DNA from: Hydrogenophaga sp.
GTDB taxonomy: Bacteria; Pseudomonadota; Gammaproteobacteria; Burkholderiales; Burkholderiaceae_C
Length of the DNA: 43,891 bases
Assembly: GCA_011391595.1 (NCBI GenBank)
Contig: JAABQG010000029.1
Location: 1-43,891 of the forward strand
Direction of reading: 5' to 3'
The notes beneath the pieces are model-generated. The model was not told where the DNA came from, did not search any database, and worked only from the letters and a program-made list of their open reading frames with translations. The translations under genes and the position numbers were made by a program. Position 1 is the first letter of the stretch, and the number at the start of each line of letters is the position of its first letter. Shown here piece by piece: positions 1-8,524 of the stretch.

Positions 1-226
1 CGGCGACACCGCGACCTACCTCGCACGCTACGACGACCTGTACACCGGCAAGGAAGAAAAAATCGACGTGAGCCAGGTGGCCGTCTCCATGAACGGCATC
101 GAGCTGCAGGACCGCGAATTCTTCGCCGCGATCCAGGAAGGTCGTGAACCCAATTCCAGCGTCGGCAATGTGTTCGCCTGCTACCAGGTGCTGCACCAGC
201 TGGAGCAGCAGCTCAACGCCGGCTGA
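1..226 (+). CDS. Gfo/Idh/MocA-family oxidoreductase, C-terminal fragment
   Basis: Only the last 74 codons are in the window; the reading frame is open from base 2 to a TGA at 224-226. The visible peptide has the C-terminal pattern of NAD(P)-dependent sugar or inositol dehydrogenase-like proteins of the Gfo/Idh/MocA family: a segment IELQDREFFAAIQEGREPNS followed by a helix ending in CYQVLHQLEQQL. In this family that part packs against the Rossmann domain and closes the substrate pocket. The NAD-binding half lies outside the window, so the substrate cannot be judged. The family call comes from resemblance of the tail only. Confidence 0.7.
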   Translation, partial: GDTATYLARYDDLYTGKEEKIDVSQVAVSMNGIELQDREFFAAIQEGREPNSSVGNVFACYQVLHQLEQQLNAG

Positions 227-267
227 GCCAGGCCCGGCGCGATCGGGCGCCGCTTATCATTGACGAC

Positions 268-915
268 ATGTTGACGAATTCCATCCTCTCGTGGTCCGTC
301 GTGGTCGGCAGCCTGTTGCTGATGATGGCCTACGAGGGCCGGGTCTACTGGATCGGAAAACGCCATCCCGAGCGCACCGCCCGCTATGCCAATGCCCGCC
401 TGCGCATGCAATGGGTTGCGGCCATGTCTTCGCAGCCGGGCTTCGAAGTGGTCGCAGTGCAGGCCTTGCGCAATACGCTGATGTCAGCCACCATTTCGGC
501 CTCGACCGCGGCACTGGCCGTGATGGGCACGGTCAGTCTGGCTGGCAGTTCGCTGGCCGGAAAATTCGTGCTGGGCGCACCGGACGAAATGCTGCACATC
601 AGCTTGCAGGCGGTGCTCGTCATGACGCTGTTTGCCTCCTACGTCTGTTCCGCCATGGCGATGCGCCATTACGGGCATGCCAGCTTCATCATGTCCATGC
701 CGATTTCGAGCCCGGAGCGCGCGGCCTTCACGGGTGCCGCCGTCACGCACGTGCATCGGGCGGGCCTTTTGTACAGCTGGGGCCTGCGCTTGTTCCTGAT
801 GGTTGCGCCGATTGTGGTGGGTATCCTCCACCCGCTGGCCATGCCCGTGGTGACGGTCTTGCTGCTGGTGGCGCTGCATTTTTTTGACAAGCCGGCCGCG
901 CTGGAAGTCGAGTAA
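268..915 (+). CDS. DUF599 family membrane protein
   Basis: A 215-residue protein with hydrophobic segments near residues 5-22, 72-92, 112-132 and 172-205, so it is probably an inner-membrane protein with about four or five passes. The ALRNTLM segment at residues 66-72, just before the second hydrophobic stretch, matches the conserved Arg-Asn signature of the DUF599 family. No catalytic motif is visible and the family has no agreed function. The ATG at 268 follows the upstream oxidoreductase stop by 41 bases. The aldo/keto reductase starts 25 bases after this gene, so the two may be co-transcribed. Confidence 0.8.
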   Translation: MLTNSILSWSVVVGSLLLMMAYEGRVYWIGKRHPERTARYANARLRMQWVAAMSSQPGFEVVAVQALRNTLMSATISASTAALAVMGTVSLAGSSLAGKFVLGAPDEMLHISLQAVLVMTLFASYVCSAMAMRHYGHASFIMSMPISSPERAAFTGAAVTHVHRAGLLYSWGLRLFLMVAPIVVGILHPLAMPVVTVLLLVALHFFDKPAALEVE

Positions 916-940
916 GACGGCGTCTGAACTGGAATCTTTC

Positions 941-1942
941 ATGCAACAACGAAAACTCGGCCCCTTTACCGTCTCCGCCATCAGCCTGGGCTGCATGAAC
1001 CTCAGCCACGCCTACGGCGCGCCGGTCTCCGCCGAGCAGGCTGAAAAAGTCCTGTTGGTTGCGCTGGACGCCAGCGTGACAATGTTCGACACCGCCGCGC
1101 TCTACGGTTTCGGCGCCAACGAAACCCTGGTCGGCAACGTCCTCTCCAGACACCGCCAGAAGTTCACCCTGGCCAGCAAGTGCGGCATGCAGGGCGTGGA
1201 CGTGGCGGGCGACGGCAAGCTGGTGCGGGTGATCGATGGCCGCCCCGAAACCCTCAAGGCTACCTGCGAGGCCGCACTCAAGCGCCTGCGCACCGACGTG
1301 ATCGACCTGTATTACCTGCACCGCTGGGACAAGAAGGTGCCCATCGAAGACAGTGTGGGCGCCTTGAGCGACCTGGTGCGCGCCGGCAAGATCCAGACGA
1401 TCGGCCTGTCTGAAGTGTCGGCCGCCACGCTGCGCCGCGCCCACGCCGTGCACCCCATCACGGCCCTGCAGACCGAGTATTCGCTGTGGACGCGCAACCC
1501 CGAGATCGCCGTACTCGATGCCTGCCGCGAACTCGGCGTGGCGTTTGTCGCCTTCAGCCCGGTGGCGCGGGGCTTCCTCTGCGGCGAAATCAACGTAGCC
1601 GCGCTCGACGCCAAGGACATCCGCCGCACGATGCCGCGCTTCGCGCCCGAAAACTATGCAGTCAACTTGAAGTTGCTGCCGGCCTGGCAGGCCATCGCGA
1701 ACGAGGTGGGCTGCACGCCGGCCCAGCTAGCGCTGGCCTGGCTGCTGCACAAGGGCGAGGACATCATCCCGATCCCTGGTACGACGAGCGTGGCGCACCT
1801 GCTGGACGACCTGGGCGCCGTGAACGTGAAGCTCACTTCGGACGTCATCGCGCGTCTGGATGCACTCATCAACGAGCATACCGTGGCAGGCAACCGCTAC
1901 AACGCGCAGGCCAACAGCGAGGTCGATACCGAAACCTACTAG
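941..1942 (+). CDS. aldo/keto reductase
   Basis: A 333-residue (beta/alpha)8-barrel NADPH-dependent reductase of the AKR superfamily, expected in the cytoplasm acting on aldehydes or ketones. The catalytic tetrad is visible: Asp50 and Tyr55 in FDTAALYG, Lys80 in LASKCG, and His127 in YYLHRWD. The C-terminal IPIPGTTSVAHL segment fits the cofactor phosphate-binding region. The open frame extends upstream to 884, but the ATG at 941 gives the normal family N-terminus (MQQRKLGPFTVSAISLGCMN) and avoids overlap with the DUF599 gene. The substrate cannot be predicted. Confidence 0.9.
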   Translation: MQQRKLGPFTVSAISLGCMNLSHAYGAPVSAEQAEKVLLVALDASVTMFDTAALYGFGANETLVGNVLSRHRQKFTLASKCGMQGVDVAGDGKLVRVIDGRPETLKATCEAALKRLRTDVIDLYYLHRWDKKVPIEDSVGALSDLVRAGKIQTIGLSEVSAATLRRAHAVHPITALQTEYSLWTRNPEIAVLDACRELGVAFVAFSPVARGFLCGEINVAALDAKDIRRTMPRFAPENYAVNLKLLPAWQAIANEVGCTPAQLALAWLLHKGEDIIPIPGTTSVAHLLDDLGAVNVKLTSDVIARLDALINEHTVAGNRYNAQANSEVDTETY

Positions 1943-2006
1943 GTCTCAGCGGGTGGCTCTAAATGGCCGGGACGACTATGCTCGGGCATCCTGGAAGGTC
2001 TGATGT

Positions 2007-3743
2007 ATGGAGCCGCTGCCAACCGTTGTATTGCGCTTTGCCGACGCCGAGTTCGAGCAACTGAGCGGATCGCTCCGCGTGGCGGGCAAGGCGCAGCGTT
2101 TGCGCCCCCAGACCGCCGCCGTGCTGGCGCAGTTGCTGGGACAAGCTGGGCAGATCGTTTCGCGAGACCAACTCGCCCAAGCGGTCTGGGGTGAGTCCTT
2201 TGTCACGGATAACTCGCTCGCGCAATGCATTTCGGAGATCCGCGGCGTGCTCGGGCCCGGGCGCGAAAACGTGATTGAGACCGTTCCCCGTCGCGGCTAC
2301 ATTGTCCGGGTTCCCGTGGTTCGCGAGGGGGTTGGAGCCGGTACGGCAGGCTTGATCGCGGCGGTTGGCGCGGAGGATTCGACCGACCCAGTGCCGACGG
2401 CTGAGCTGACGGGTGACGGGGTAGCAGCCACCCCGTCAAACCGTGGCATGCGCTTCGGCGCAGCCGTCATCGGAATCCTGCTGTGCGCGGCCCTGTGGCT
2501 GGGCCTGCAACTCGTTCCCCGTGCTGATTCGGTGCGGCTCTCGCTGGCGGTATTGCCTTTCCAGAGCCGGGCTGCCGCATCCGGTCAGGCCTGGTTTGCT
2601 GAAAACGTGGGGGAAGACCTCACCACCAATCTGTCCCGCATTCCCGGTTCTCACGTCATTGCCCGCGTGTCCACCCAGGCTTTTTCACCTGCCGATGCGG
2701 ACTTGAAAGTGGTCGGGCGGGAATTGGGTGTGCGCTACGCGGTAGCCGGAAACGTCGACCGCGATGGCGATCAGGTCGTGATGAACCTTTACCTGGCCGA
2801 CACAGGCACCGGAGCGATCCTTTGGACGGAACGGTTCAATACCCGCATTGCCGATCTGCACGCGACCGAGCGGCTTGTGGCTGACCGCATCGCCAACGCC
2901 TTGCATGTGCGAATCGTCGCGGCCGAGGCGCAGCGCCTTGAAAGTCACCCCGCTGCGAATCCTGCCGCCGATGAACTGGCCCTGGAAGCCTGGGCGGCGT
3001 GGAACCGGGGCGCGCCGGCCGATGTCGCCCGCGCCAAAGAACTGGCCCAGAAGGCGCTCGCGCTGGACGACCGTTCGGTGCTCGCCTGGAAAACCATGGC
3101 CAGCTGGCACCTGCGCGCCAGAATCAGCCAGACGATTCCCGCCGAGATGGCGGTTGCCGGGGCTGAAGCAGCTGCCCAGCGCGCCATGGCGATCGACCCT
3201 GACTATCCTCTGGTGCACACGGTTTATGGGGGCGCTTTCACCTTGCGTGGCCGGTACGAGGAGGCGCAACAGGCACTCGACCATGAAATCGCCACCAACC
3301 CTTCGCACCCGGTGGCCTATTACTATCTCGGCCTGTCGCACCTGATGCGGGGTCAACCCAGGGGCGCCATTGCGCTCTATCAGCGTGCGGTAGCCATCAG
3401 CCCGCGTGACCCCCGTTTGTCACGCTTCCAGCGCTACCTGGCGCTGGCGTACCTTCACGACGGTGACTTGCCGTCAGCCATGCGACATGCACGGGCCGCG
3501 ACCCAGGTGTCCATGATTGACCGCGCCGCCTGGGCCATGCTCGCATCCGTGTGCGCGCTGGCGGGCGACACGCCCTGCGCCGAGGCGTCAGCAGCCAGCT
3601 TGCGCAAGGTGTGGCCGGCATATTCCATCGCGCAGGGTGAGTCCGAATGGCCACCGGCGCGGCCTGAATTCACCGCGCAACACACCGAATACCTGCGCGG
3701 CCTGAAGCTGGCCGGCTTGCCGGAAAAAGCGCTTTTGCCGTAA
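2007..3743 (+). CDS. CadC-like membrane-anchored winged-helix regulator with TolB-like and TPR domains
   Basis: 578 residues in three parts. Residues 1-105 form an OmpR/CadC-type winged helix (VSRDQLAQAVWG, then VPRRGYIVRVPV). Residues 150-170 are one hydrophobic membrane segment. The periplasmic part starts with a TolB/FlgO-like domain (about 177-290, SLAVLPFQ motif) followed by TPR repeats to the end (for example AVAYYYLGLSHLMRGQPRGA-type helices near 420-460). Such one-component regulators sense a signal outside the membrane and bind DNA inside without phosphorylation. The ATG at 2007 has GGAAGG eight bases upstream. The gene is convergent with the cupin gene, and its target and ligand are unknown. 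Confidence 0.85.
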   Translation: MEPLPTVVLRFADAEFEQLSGSLRVAGKAQRLRPQTAAVLAQLLGQAGQIVSRDQLAQAVWGESFVTDNSLAQCISEIRGVLGPGRENVIETVPRRGYIVRVPVVREGVGAGTAGLIAAVGAEDSTDPVPTAELTGDGVAATPSNRGMRFGAAVIGILLCAALWLGLQLVPRADSVRLSLAVLPFQSRAAASGQAWFAENVGEDLTTNLSRIPGSHVIARVSTQAFSPADADLKVVGRELGVRYAVAGNVDRDGDQVVMNLYLADTGTGAILWTERFNTRIADLHATERLVADRIANALHVRIVAAEAQRLESHPAANPAADELALEAWAAWNRGAPADVARAKELAQKALALDDRSVLAWKTMASWHLRARISQTIPAEMAVAGAEAAAQRAMAIDPDYPLVHTVYGGAFTLRGRYEEAQQALDHEIATNPSHPVAYYYLGLSHLMRGQPRGAIALYQRAVAISPRDPRLSRFQRYLALAYLHDGDLPSAMRHARAATQVSMIDRAAWAMLASVCALAGDTPCAEASAASLRKVWPAYSIAQGESEWPPARPEFTAQHTEYLRGLKLAGLPEKALLP

Positions 3744-3791
3744 GTCCACGGCCCAGGTTCCACGCACAGGACAACTATGACTATGCCCTGG

Positions 3792-4340
3792 CTACTTCTT
3801 GGGTGCGTGCGCCGGGTCCACGAAGCGTGTGGCGGTCGGACCACTTCCGGTGATCTGGACGACCACGCCGTCTTCCTTGATCTGGGAGAAATGACTGACA
3901 TTCGCCGGCTCCGTATAGAAACTTCCTGCAGGCAGGGCCTTGAGCTTCGCGGCGTCGAACTTTTCGCCGTAGCCCACGTACCAGGTGCCTGAAATGATGG
4001 TGTAGGCCCGGGCTTCCGGATGAGAGTGCGCCTGCGAAATGCTGTTGGCCGGGAACTTGACCCGCTCGACGTAGGGCCCGGGTTTCGTCGAATCCCCGAT
4101 CAAGACTGCGATTTCGTGGCCGGGTACCCGTCCCGGCTTCCAGATCAATTCGTCGGTCGTGATTCGGAGCGCGCCCTCGGGAAGATCTTCGGCGGCGATT
4201 GCCCCCCAGGCGACTAAGCTGATTGCCACAGCCACCACCCAGCGCGCAGACTGGATCGCCGCATGGGTTGGTGGTCTGGACGATGGAGGCCCTTCATTCC
4301 CGATCCGGGCTCCGGCACGATTCATAGGCAGGCTGGACAT
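3792..4340 (-). CDS. secreted cupin-domain protein
   Basis: 182 residues. A signal peptide is suggested by the hydrophobic stretch WVVAVAISLVAWGAIAA (about residues 34-50) followed by ED, so the mature protein should be periplasmic. The remainder is a single cupin barrel with HSHPEARAYTIISG as the first metal-binding motif and an AGSFYTEPANVSHF second motif. The upstream open frame is longer, but the ATG at 4340 is preceded by AGGAG at proper spacing, giving this start. It follows the alcohol dehydrogenase gene on the same strand after 115 bases and may share its transcript. Enzymatic activity is unknown; many such cupins bind a metal and a small acid or sugar. Confidence 0.78.
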   Translation of the reverse strand: MSSLPMNRAGARIGNEGPPSSRPPTHAAIQSARWVVAVAISLVAWGAIAAEDLPEGALRITTDELIWKPGRVPGHEIAVLIGDSTKPGPYVERVKFPANSISQAHSHPEARAYTIISGTWYVGYGEKFDAAKLKALPAGSFYTEPANVSHFSQIKEDGVVVQITGSGPTATRFVDPAHAPKK

Positions 4341-4455
4341 GGTGACTCCTTCGTGAATGGTTGAATGTTGCCGACAGCAGCAACCCACCCACTTTGGCCA
4401 TCGCGGCCTCGGATGTCGTGAACAAACCCTGAAAAAGTCCTGAAAGCTCCTGAAT

Positions 4456-5493
4456 TCAGGCGTTTTGGTGCCCGCCGCAGCAGCGCAGCACCACACGGCC
4501 GTTGATCTGGCCGCGGCGCATGCGTTCGAATACTGCGTTGACTTCGGCCAGCGGCTGCGTTTCGGTGATGCAGCGCAACTGGCCTTCGGCCGCCATCTTC
4601 AGCACCGCACGCATGTCGTCGCGGGTGCCCACGGAGGAGGCAATGATGCGCGCCTCGATGCCCACCAGCGTCAGCGCCGGAAAGCTCAATGGCTCGCTGG
4701 GCAGGCCGACGACCGACAGCACGCCGTCGGGGCGCAGGCATTTCAGCGCCGTGTCGTAGGCGGCTTTCGCGGCGGACGTGACCACCGCCACATGCACACC
4801 GCCGGCCTTGCGCAGCGCCTTGATGTCGTCGGCGCTGCCCGCGTTCAGCGTCTGCGCGGCGCCCAGCTCTTTCGCCAGCGCCAGCTTGGCTGGGTCCAGA
4901 TCCAGCGCGATCACCTCGGCGCCCCAGGCGCGCGCGATCTGCACCGCCAGATGGCCGAGGCCGCCCACGCCAAAAATCGCCACCTTCTGCCCGGCAGCCA
5001 CGCCGGAGCGTTTGAGCGCGCGGTACACGGTGAGCCCCGCGCAAAACAGCGGCGCGGCTTCCTCGGAGCTGAGGTTTTCAGGGATCGGCAGCGCATGGCT
5101 GGCGCGTGCCACCATGTAGTCGGCATAACCCCCATCCACCATCACGCCGGTGATCACGGCCTTGCGGCACAGGTTTTCCATGCCCTCGCGGCAGGCCTCG
5201 CAGGTGCCGCAGGTGCTGAAGTTCCAGGCCACGCCCACGCGGTCACCCAGGGCCAGGTGCGTGACGTTGGCGCCGCGTTCCACCACGCGGCCGACCACCT
5301 CGTGGCCGGGGATCAGGTCCGGCTTGGTGGCGCCCTTGAGCGCCGGCTGGTCGCCCTCCGCGACGTGCAGGTCCGAGTGACAGACCCCGCAGACCTCCAC
5401 GGCGATCAACACGTCGTCCGGGCCCGGCACGGGGCGCGGGACCTCCTCCACGCTGAGGGTGGGGCCGAATTCGTGAAGCAGGGCAGCTTGCAT
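4456..5493 (-). CDS. zinc-dependent alcohol dehydrogenase (AdhP-type)
   Basis: 345 residues, medium-chain dehydrogenase/reductase superfamily, NAD-dependent oxidation of primary alcohols or reduction of aldehydes. Catalytic zinc ligands are seen as Cys38 (CGVCHSDLH) and His64 (GHEVVGRV), with the Cys of APLFCAGLTVY as the likely third. The structural zinc lobe has Cys95, Cys98, Cys101 and Cys109. The Rossmann motif is GVGGLGHLAVQ. It resembles E. coli AdhP closely along its length. The ATG at 5493 has GGAG upstream, so the 29-residue extension of the open frame is excluded. It is divergent from the two-component operon that begins at 5702. Confidence 0.9.
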   Translation of the reverse strand: MQAALLHEFGPTLSVEEVPRPVPGPDDVLIAVEVCGVCHSDLHVAEGDQPALKGATKPDLIPGHEVVGRVVERGANVTHLALGDRVGVAWNFSTCGTCEACREGMENLCRKAVITGVMVDGGYADYMVARASHALPIPENLSSEEAAPLFCAGLTVYRALKRSGVAAGQKVAIFGVGGLGHLAVQIARAWGAEVIALDLDPAKLALAKELGAAQTLNAGSADDIKALRKAGGVHVAVVTSAAKAAYDTALKCLRPDGVLSVVGLPSEPLSFPALTLVGIEARIIASSVGTRDDMRAVLKMAAEGQLRCITETQPLAEVNAVFERMRRGQINGRVVLRCCGGHQNA

Positions 5494-5595
5494 AAGGTGT
5501 CTCCAGTTTGAAAAACAGGCTTGGCGCTGGCTGAATTCTAGGAGTCGCGCGCGGTGCGGTCCAACGGGCACCTTCTCCATTCACGGCGGCAGCTT

Positions 5596-5620
5596 GAAAT
5601 AAACCGAAACAAACCGATAC
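5596..5620 (+). promoter_or_regulatory. 10-bp direct repeats upstream of the two-component operon
   Basis: The sequence reads GAAAT-AAACC-GAAAC-AAACC-GATAC: three similar pentamers (GAAAT, GAAAC, GATAC) each separated by an identical AAACC. A 10-bp period places the copies on one face of the helix, as in tandem sites for OmpR/PhoB-family regulators; CpxR sites, for example, are GTAAA-N5-GTAAA. It lies about 80-105 bases upstream of the lipoprotein start codon. I infer a binding site for the response regulator encoded two genes downstream (autoregulation); no clear -10 element was found. Confidence 0.5.
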
Positions 5621-5701
5621 CGCGCAGAGAGGACGCCGCGCGCCACGGCCGGCACCATTCAAACCCTGTTCAACAACTTCTCTGAAGAAGGAAACCCTGT
5701 C

Positions 5702-6169
5702 ATGAAACCCTGGATCAAACGCACCCTGTTCGGCCTGTTCGGCGTCTCCCTCCTCGTCGGCGGCCTTGCTGCCTGCGGCCATCGCCATGGCTACGGCGCC
5801 AATGCGACGCCCGAGCAAGCCGCCGAGTTCCGCGGCAAGATGGTCGAGCGCGTCAGCAGCAAGCTCGACCTCGACGCCGCACAAAAGCAGAAACTCACCG
5901 TGCTGGGCGACAAGCTGCACGAGCAGCGCCTCGCCATGATGGGCGCCAGCAAGGACCCGCGCGCCGACGTCAAGGCGCTGGTGGCCGGCGACAAGTTCGA
6001 CAAGACCCGAGCCCAGGCCCTGGTGACCGAGAAAACCGCAGCCGTCACCGGCAAGAGCCCCGAAGTCATTGCCGCCATGGCCGACTTCTACGACAGCCTG
6101 AACCCCGCCCAGCAGCAGAAGGTGCGCGAGTTCATGGAAAAGCGCGGCCGCTGGTACCACCGGGGCTGA
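5702..6169 (+). CDS. Spy/CpxP-like periplasmic sensor or chaperone lipoprotein
   Basis: 155 residues. An N-terminal signal with lipobox LAAC (Cys25) predicts a lipid-anchored periplasmic protein. The mature part is almost entirely helical, with Lys/Gln/Glu-rich segments (LDLDAAQKQKLTVLGDKLHE and a C-terminal LNPAQQQKVREFMEKR) that fit the LTxxQ repeats of the Spy/CpxP family, and it starts His-rich (GHRHGYG). Family members bind unfolded proteins or metals and modulate a cognate kinase. It is the first gene of an operon with a response regulator 56 bases downstream and a kinase, which supports an accessory-sensor role. GAAGGA precedes the ATG. Confidence 0.8.
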   Translation: MKPWIKRTLFGLFGVSLLVGGLAACGHRHGYGANATPEQAAEFRGKMVERVSSKLDLDAAQKQKLTVLGDKLHEQRLAMMGASKDPRADVKALVAGDKFDKTRAQALVTEKTAAVTGKSPEVIAAMADFYDSLNPAQQQKVREFMEKRGRWYHRG

Positions 6170-6225
6170 TCGCCGCAGCGGGTGCAAGGCGCGAGACCGA
6201 TGTGCATGAATGCCAGAATCGCGCC

Positions 6226-6906
6226 ATGCCCCGCATCCTGTTGATCGACGACGACGCCCAGCTCGGCCCCCCGCTGGCGGCCTACTTCCAGCGCTTTGAC
6301 CTGACGCTGGAACAGGCCCTGCGCCCCAGCGCGGGTCTGGCCCGCCTGCAGCAGGGCGGGTTCGATGCCGCCATCCTCGACGTCATGCTGCCCGAGATGG
6401 ACGGCTTCGAGCTGTGCCGCACCATCCGGCGCAGCAGCGACATTCCGCTCATCATGCTCACCGCCCGCGGCGAGGTCATGGACCGCGTGGTCGGCCTGGA
6501 GCTGGGCGCGGACGACTACGTGCCCAAGCCCTTCGAGCCGCGCGAACTCGTCGCGCGCGTGCAGACCGTACTGCGCCGGCGCAGCACCACCGCGCCCGCC
6601 GTCGCGAAGCTGGAGTTCGACGGCCTCACCATCGACCCCGCCACCCGCAGCGTGTTGCGCCTGGGCCAGCCGCTGGAGCTGACCGGCACCGAGTTCGATC
6701 TGCTGCACCTGCTGGCGCGTGAACCCGGCAAGGTCTTCAGCCGCGACGACATCCTGAACCACCTGCGCGGCCACGAGGCCGAGCTCTTCACCCGCGCAGT
6801 GGACATCGTGGTCAGCCGCCTGCGCAAGAAGCTGGAGCCGCTGGACGCCATCAAGACGCTGCGCAACGCCGGCTACTCACTGGCGCTGGGCCGGAGGCAA
6901 GGGTGA
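6226..6906 (+). CDS. OmpR-family response regulator
   Basis: 226 residues. The receiver domain spans about 1-115, with the acidic pocket LIDDD (8-10), phosphoacceptor Asp52 in AILDVMLPEMDG, Thr79 and Lys101 (YVPKPFEP). The C-terminal winged helix (about 125-222) carries LELTGTEFDLLHLLA and the DNA-facing AVDIVVSRLRKKLEP. It is similar in organisation to CpxR and RstA. The ATG at 6226 gives the family N-terminus MPRILLIDDD; no strong ribosome-binding site is seen, and an earlier GTG at 6202 is less likely. Its stop codon overlaps the kinase start. It likely regulates its own operon through the repeats at 5596-5620. Confidence 0.93.
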   Translation: MPRILLIDDDAQLGPPLAAYFQRFDLTLEQALRPSAGLARLQQGGFDAAILDVMLPEMDGFELCRTIRRSSDIPLIMLTARGEVMDRVVGLELGADDYVPKPFEPRELVARVQTVLRRRSTTAPAVAKLEFDGLTIDPATRSVLRLGQPLELTGTEFDLLHLLAREPGKVFSRDDILNHLRGHEAELFTRAVDIVVSRLRKKLEPLDAIKTLRNAGYSLALGRRQG

Positions 6907-8255
6907 GCGCCGCCCATCGGCCTTGGCACCGCCGCGCGCGCCACGCGCTGGCGCATTCGCTGCGCGTGCGGCTGGTGGCGCTGTTCCTGCTGCTGGCGCT
7001 GGCTATGGCCGCGACCTTCCTGTTCGGCATGCAAAAGGCCTTCAGCATTGGCTGGCGCAACGCCGCCCGCCCGCTGGTGGTGGACTACGTGGACCGGCTG
7101 GCCGCAGACATCGGAAGCCCGCCCAGCATCGAACGCGCCCAGGCCCTGGTGCAGCGCCTGCCCGTGGCCGTGCGCATCAGCGGCCCGTTGGTCAACTGGC
7201 GCAGCCACCCCGCGAACCTGGATCAGGAGCGGCGCTGGAACGAAGAAAATCGTTGGAAGGGCGACGAGCCCCGCCTGCTGGAGCGCAGCACCGCCGACGG
7301 CCACCGCATCCACTTTTCGCTGAACGTGCAGCTCTGGCAAGACCGGCCGCGCGTGATCGGCTGGGCCACGCTGGCCGTGCTGCTGCTGCTCACCGGGCTG
7401 GCTTATCTGCGCGTGCGCCGCCTGCTCCGCCCGCTCGACGACATCCGCGCCGGGGCGCTGCGTTTCGGCACCGGCGACTTTGCGCAACCGATCCCCGTGC
7501 GCCACCCGGCCCGGCCCGACGAACTCGGCGAGCTGGCCGCCACCATCAACACCATGGGTGGCGACATCCGCCAGATGCTCGACGCCAAGCGTGCGCTGCT
7601 GCTGGCCATCAGCCACGAACTGCGCAGCCCGCTGACCCGCGCCCGCCTCAACACCGAGCTGCTGCCCGAAACCCCCGACGTGTTGCCCGGCCGCGATGCC
7701 TTGCTGCGCGACCTGGGCCTGATGCGCGACCTGATTACGGATTTGCTGGAAAGTGAACGCCTGGCCAGCCCGCACGCCGCGCTGCACCGCGAGCCGGTGG
7801 ACTTGGCCGTGCTGGTGGGTGAGGTCGTCGCCAGCCTGGACGGCGCCCCGGCCGTGCAACAGACCTTCGCCGCGAGCCTGCCCGCGCCGATGCTGGACCG
7901 CACCCGCATCCGCCTGCTGCTGCGCAACCTCCTCGACAACGCGCTGCGCCACAGCGTGGACGCGCCAAAGCCGCCCGAAATTGCGGTACAGATTGAACCG
8001 ACCGAGCCCGGATCGGGCAAGGCGCCCGGCATCCGCATCACCGTGCGCGACCACGGCCCCGGCGTGCCCGAAGACCAGCTGCCGCACCTGGCCCAGCCCT
8101 TCTACCGCCCCGACGCCGCCCGCGAACGCGCCATCGGCGGCGTGGGCCTGGGCCTGTACCTGTGCAGGCTGGTGGCGCAGGCGCACGGCGGCACCTTCAC
8201 GCTGCGCAACGCGCATCCGGGGCTGGAGGTCAGTGTGACTTTGCACAGCCGCTGA
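6903..8255 (+). CDS. sensor histidine kinase (CpxA/RstB-like)
   Basis: 450 residues, inner membrane. Two membrane segments (about 22-42 and 152-170) bracket a small periplasmic domain. They are followed by a HAMP linker (170-225), a HisKA helix with phospho-acceptor His238 (AISHELRSPLTRARL), and a HATPase_c domain with the N box (Asn346 in NLLDNALRHS), DHGPGVP and GVGLGLYLCR. The start codon is GTG at 6903; GTGA shares four bases with the regulator's TGA, which implies translational coupling of the pair. The periplasmic domain is where the lipoprotein encoded at 5702 could act. The signal is not identifiable from sequence; envelope stress or metal is the best guess by family. Confidence 0.93.
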   Translation: MSAAHRPWHRRARHALAHSLRVRLVALFLLLALAMAATFLFGMQKAFSIGWRNAARPLVVDYVDRLAADIGSPPSIERAQALVQRLPVAVRISGPLVNWRSHPANLDQERRWNEENRWKGDEPRLLERSTADGHRIHFSLNVQLWQDRPRVIGWATLAVLLLLTGLAYLRVRRLLRPLDDIRAGALRFGTGDFAQPIPVRHPARPDELGELAATINTMGGDIRQMLDAKRALLLAISHELRSPLTRARLNTELLPETPDVLPGRDALLRDLGLMRDLITDLLESERLASPHAALHREPVDLAVLVGEVVASLDGAPAVQQTFAASLPAPMLDRTRIRLLLRNLLDNALRHSVDAPKPPEIAVQIEPTEPGSGKAPGIRITVRDHGPGVPEDQLPHLAQPFYRPDAARERAIGGVGLGLYLCRLVAQAHGGTFTLRNAHPGLEVSVTLHSR

Positions 8256-8294
8256 ACCCACTGGTCGGCTGTTTCCCCGAAGATTGGGTCACCC

Positions 8295-8371
8295 CCGAAA
8301 GATTTCAAAATAAATAGCAAGCAATGGCCATCCGGTGCTAGAGTAGTCCATATTTTGTTTGAAATTTTCGG
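8295..8371. repeat. nested inverted-repeat element, member of a dispersed intergenic family
   Basis: The outer arms are CCGAAAGATTTCAAA (8295-8309) and TTTGAAATTTTCGG (8358-8371), complementary except for one bulged base. Inside are TAGCA (8315-8319) and TGCTA (8336-8340) with the palindrome ATGGCCAT between. The stretch TAGCAAGCAATGGCCATC resembles the core of the copies at 10258, 30344 and 35689. The gap between the kinase and the CAP gene (8256-8524) holds this element and nothing else I can recognise. Confidence 0.6.
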
Positions 8372-8524
8372 TATTTTGGGTTCTGAGCAGCCGCTGGCGG
8401 CGGCCAGGGCATTGAAGTCGGATCGCGTCTCTGGCATGTCCGTGTACGTTGGGTTACAAAGATTTGGCGTTGTCCGGGGCTGTCATGCTCATAATTTTGC
8501 TTTCCCGATTGGAACAAGCCCCAC

